DNA of 6,381 nt from Opitutaceae bacterium (lineage in GTDB: Bacteria; Verrucomicrobiota; Verrucomicrobiia; Opitutales; Opitutaceae), in NCBI GenBank assembly GCA_025352845.1, contig JANXSC010000381.1, forward strand, positions 1 to 6,381, read 5' to 3'. Of this stretch, positions 6,262-6,381 are shown piece after piece (position 1 is the first letter of the stretch; each line of letters opens with the position of its first letter). A program made the translations under genes and the position numbers. The notes beneath the pieces were generated by a model. It did no database searches. It saw only the letters and a list, made by a program, of their open reading frames with translations, and was not told the DNA's origin.

Positions 6262-6381
6262 GCGATGATCCACGGGCGGTCTTTGCGCTGGGACCACATC
6301 ATGTTGATTTTCCGTGCAGCCTCAAGACCGTCCATCTCGGGCATCTGGACATCCATGAGCACGATGTCGTAGCGCTGGCGG
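6262..6381 (-). repeat. Right arm of the 120-nt inverted repeat, truncated by the window edge; receiver-domain fragment
   Basis: Read on the minus strand this is an exact second copy of part of the kinase's last receiver domain (RQRYDIVLMDVQMPEMDG onward to PWIIA). Identity ends at 6262 and the minus-strand frame then runs antisense through the kinase 3' end, so the copy lacks the receiver's conserved Thr and Lys region. It is not a working gene as seen. It starts seven bases after the kinase TAG and reaches the last base, so its full length is unknown. A fold-back assembly or amplification artefact is the simplest explanation; a real recent inverted duplication is the alternative. Nothing else is recognisable in 6256-6381. 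Confidence 0.95.

Noticed and set aside
2698..6297. A 1199-codon open frame on the minus strand, antisense to the kinase
   Set aside because: Long antisense frames are expected opposite GC-rich coding DNA. Its translation is rich in Arg, His, Asp and Ala with no recognisable domain, while the plus-strand frame has complete kinase motifs.
6171..6362. A minus-strand 63-codon frame with a receiver-like start (MDVQMPEMDG)
   Set aside because: The receiver-like part is only the inverted duplicate of the kinase's own sequence, and the rest is antisense of the kinase 3' end. It is not an independent response regulator.
5991..6381. Diversity-generating retroelement or invertible-switch arrangement
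   Set aside because: The two copies are identical with no adenine-biased differences, and no reverse transcriptase or site-specific recombinase is in the window.

Overview
This is a GC-rich window (roughly two thirds G+C by eye) from a Gram-negative, lipid A-making bacterium. Protein style, the lpx gene order and the type of intergenic palindrome suggest Verrucomicrobiota (Opitutae-like) or a neighbouring phylum. That placement is an impression from sequence style and was not tested by any search.

Layout, all genes on the + strand. Positions 1-80 are a leader with two perfect hairpins (5-27 and 44-61). Positions 81-1073 encode a Gfo/Idh/MocA-family NAD(P)-dependent oxidoreductase of the kind found beside lpxB in many Gram-negative bacteria. 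Positions 1071-1146 are a near-perfect 30-bp inverted repeat that fills the gap to the next gene and overlaps the oxidoreductase stop codon. Positions 1150-2328 encode LpxB, lipid-A-disaccharide synthase. Positions 2329-2433 are a gap with no convincing terminator or promoter. Positions 2434-6255 encode a 1273-residue membrane hybrid histidine kinase (TM-CHASE-TM-PAS-PAS-PAS-HisKA-HATPase_c-REC-REC). Positions 6262-6381 are an exact 120-nt reverse complement of 5991-6110, inside the last receiver domain, and run to the window edge.

The first two genes form a plausible outer-membrane lipid A module: LpxB joins two acylated glucosamine units, and the oxidoreductase may act on a UDP-sugar precursor in the manner of GnnA. 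The kinase appears to be a separate unit: it senses a periplasmic ligand through CHASE, has cytoplasmic PAS inputs and two intact receivers, and carries no HPt domain, so its phosphorelay partner must lie elsewhere.

I found no convincing undescribed system. The two observations most worth checking are the terminal inverted duplication, which I think is most likely an assembly or amplification fold-back artefact, and the mobile-looking palindrome between the oxidoreductase gene and lpxB. None of the three genes has a recognisable Shine-Dalgarno sequence.
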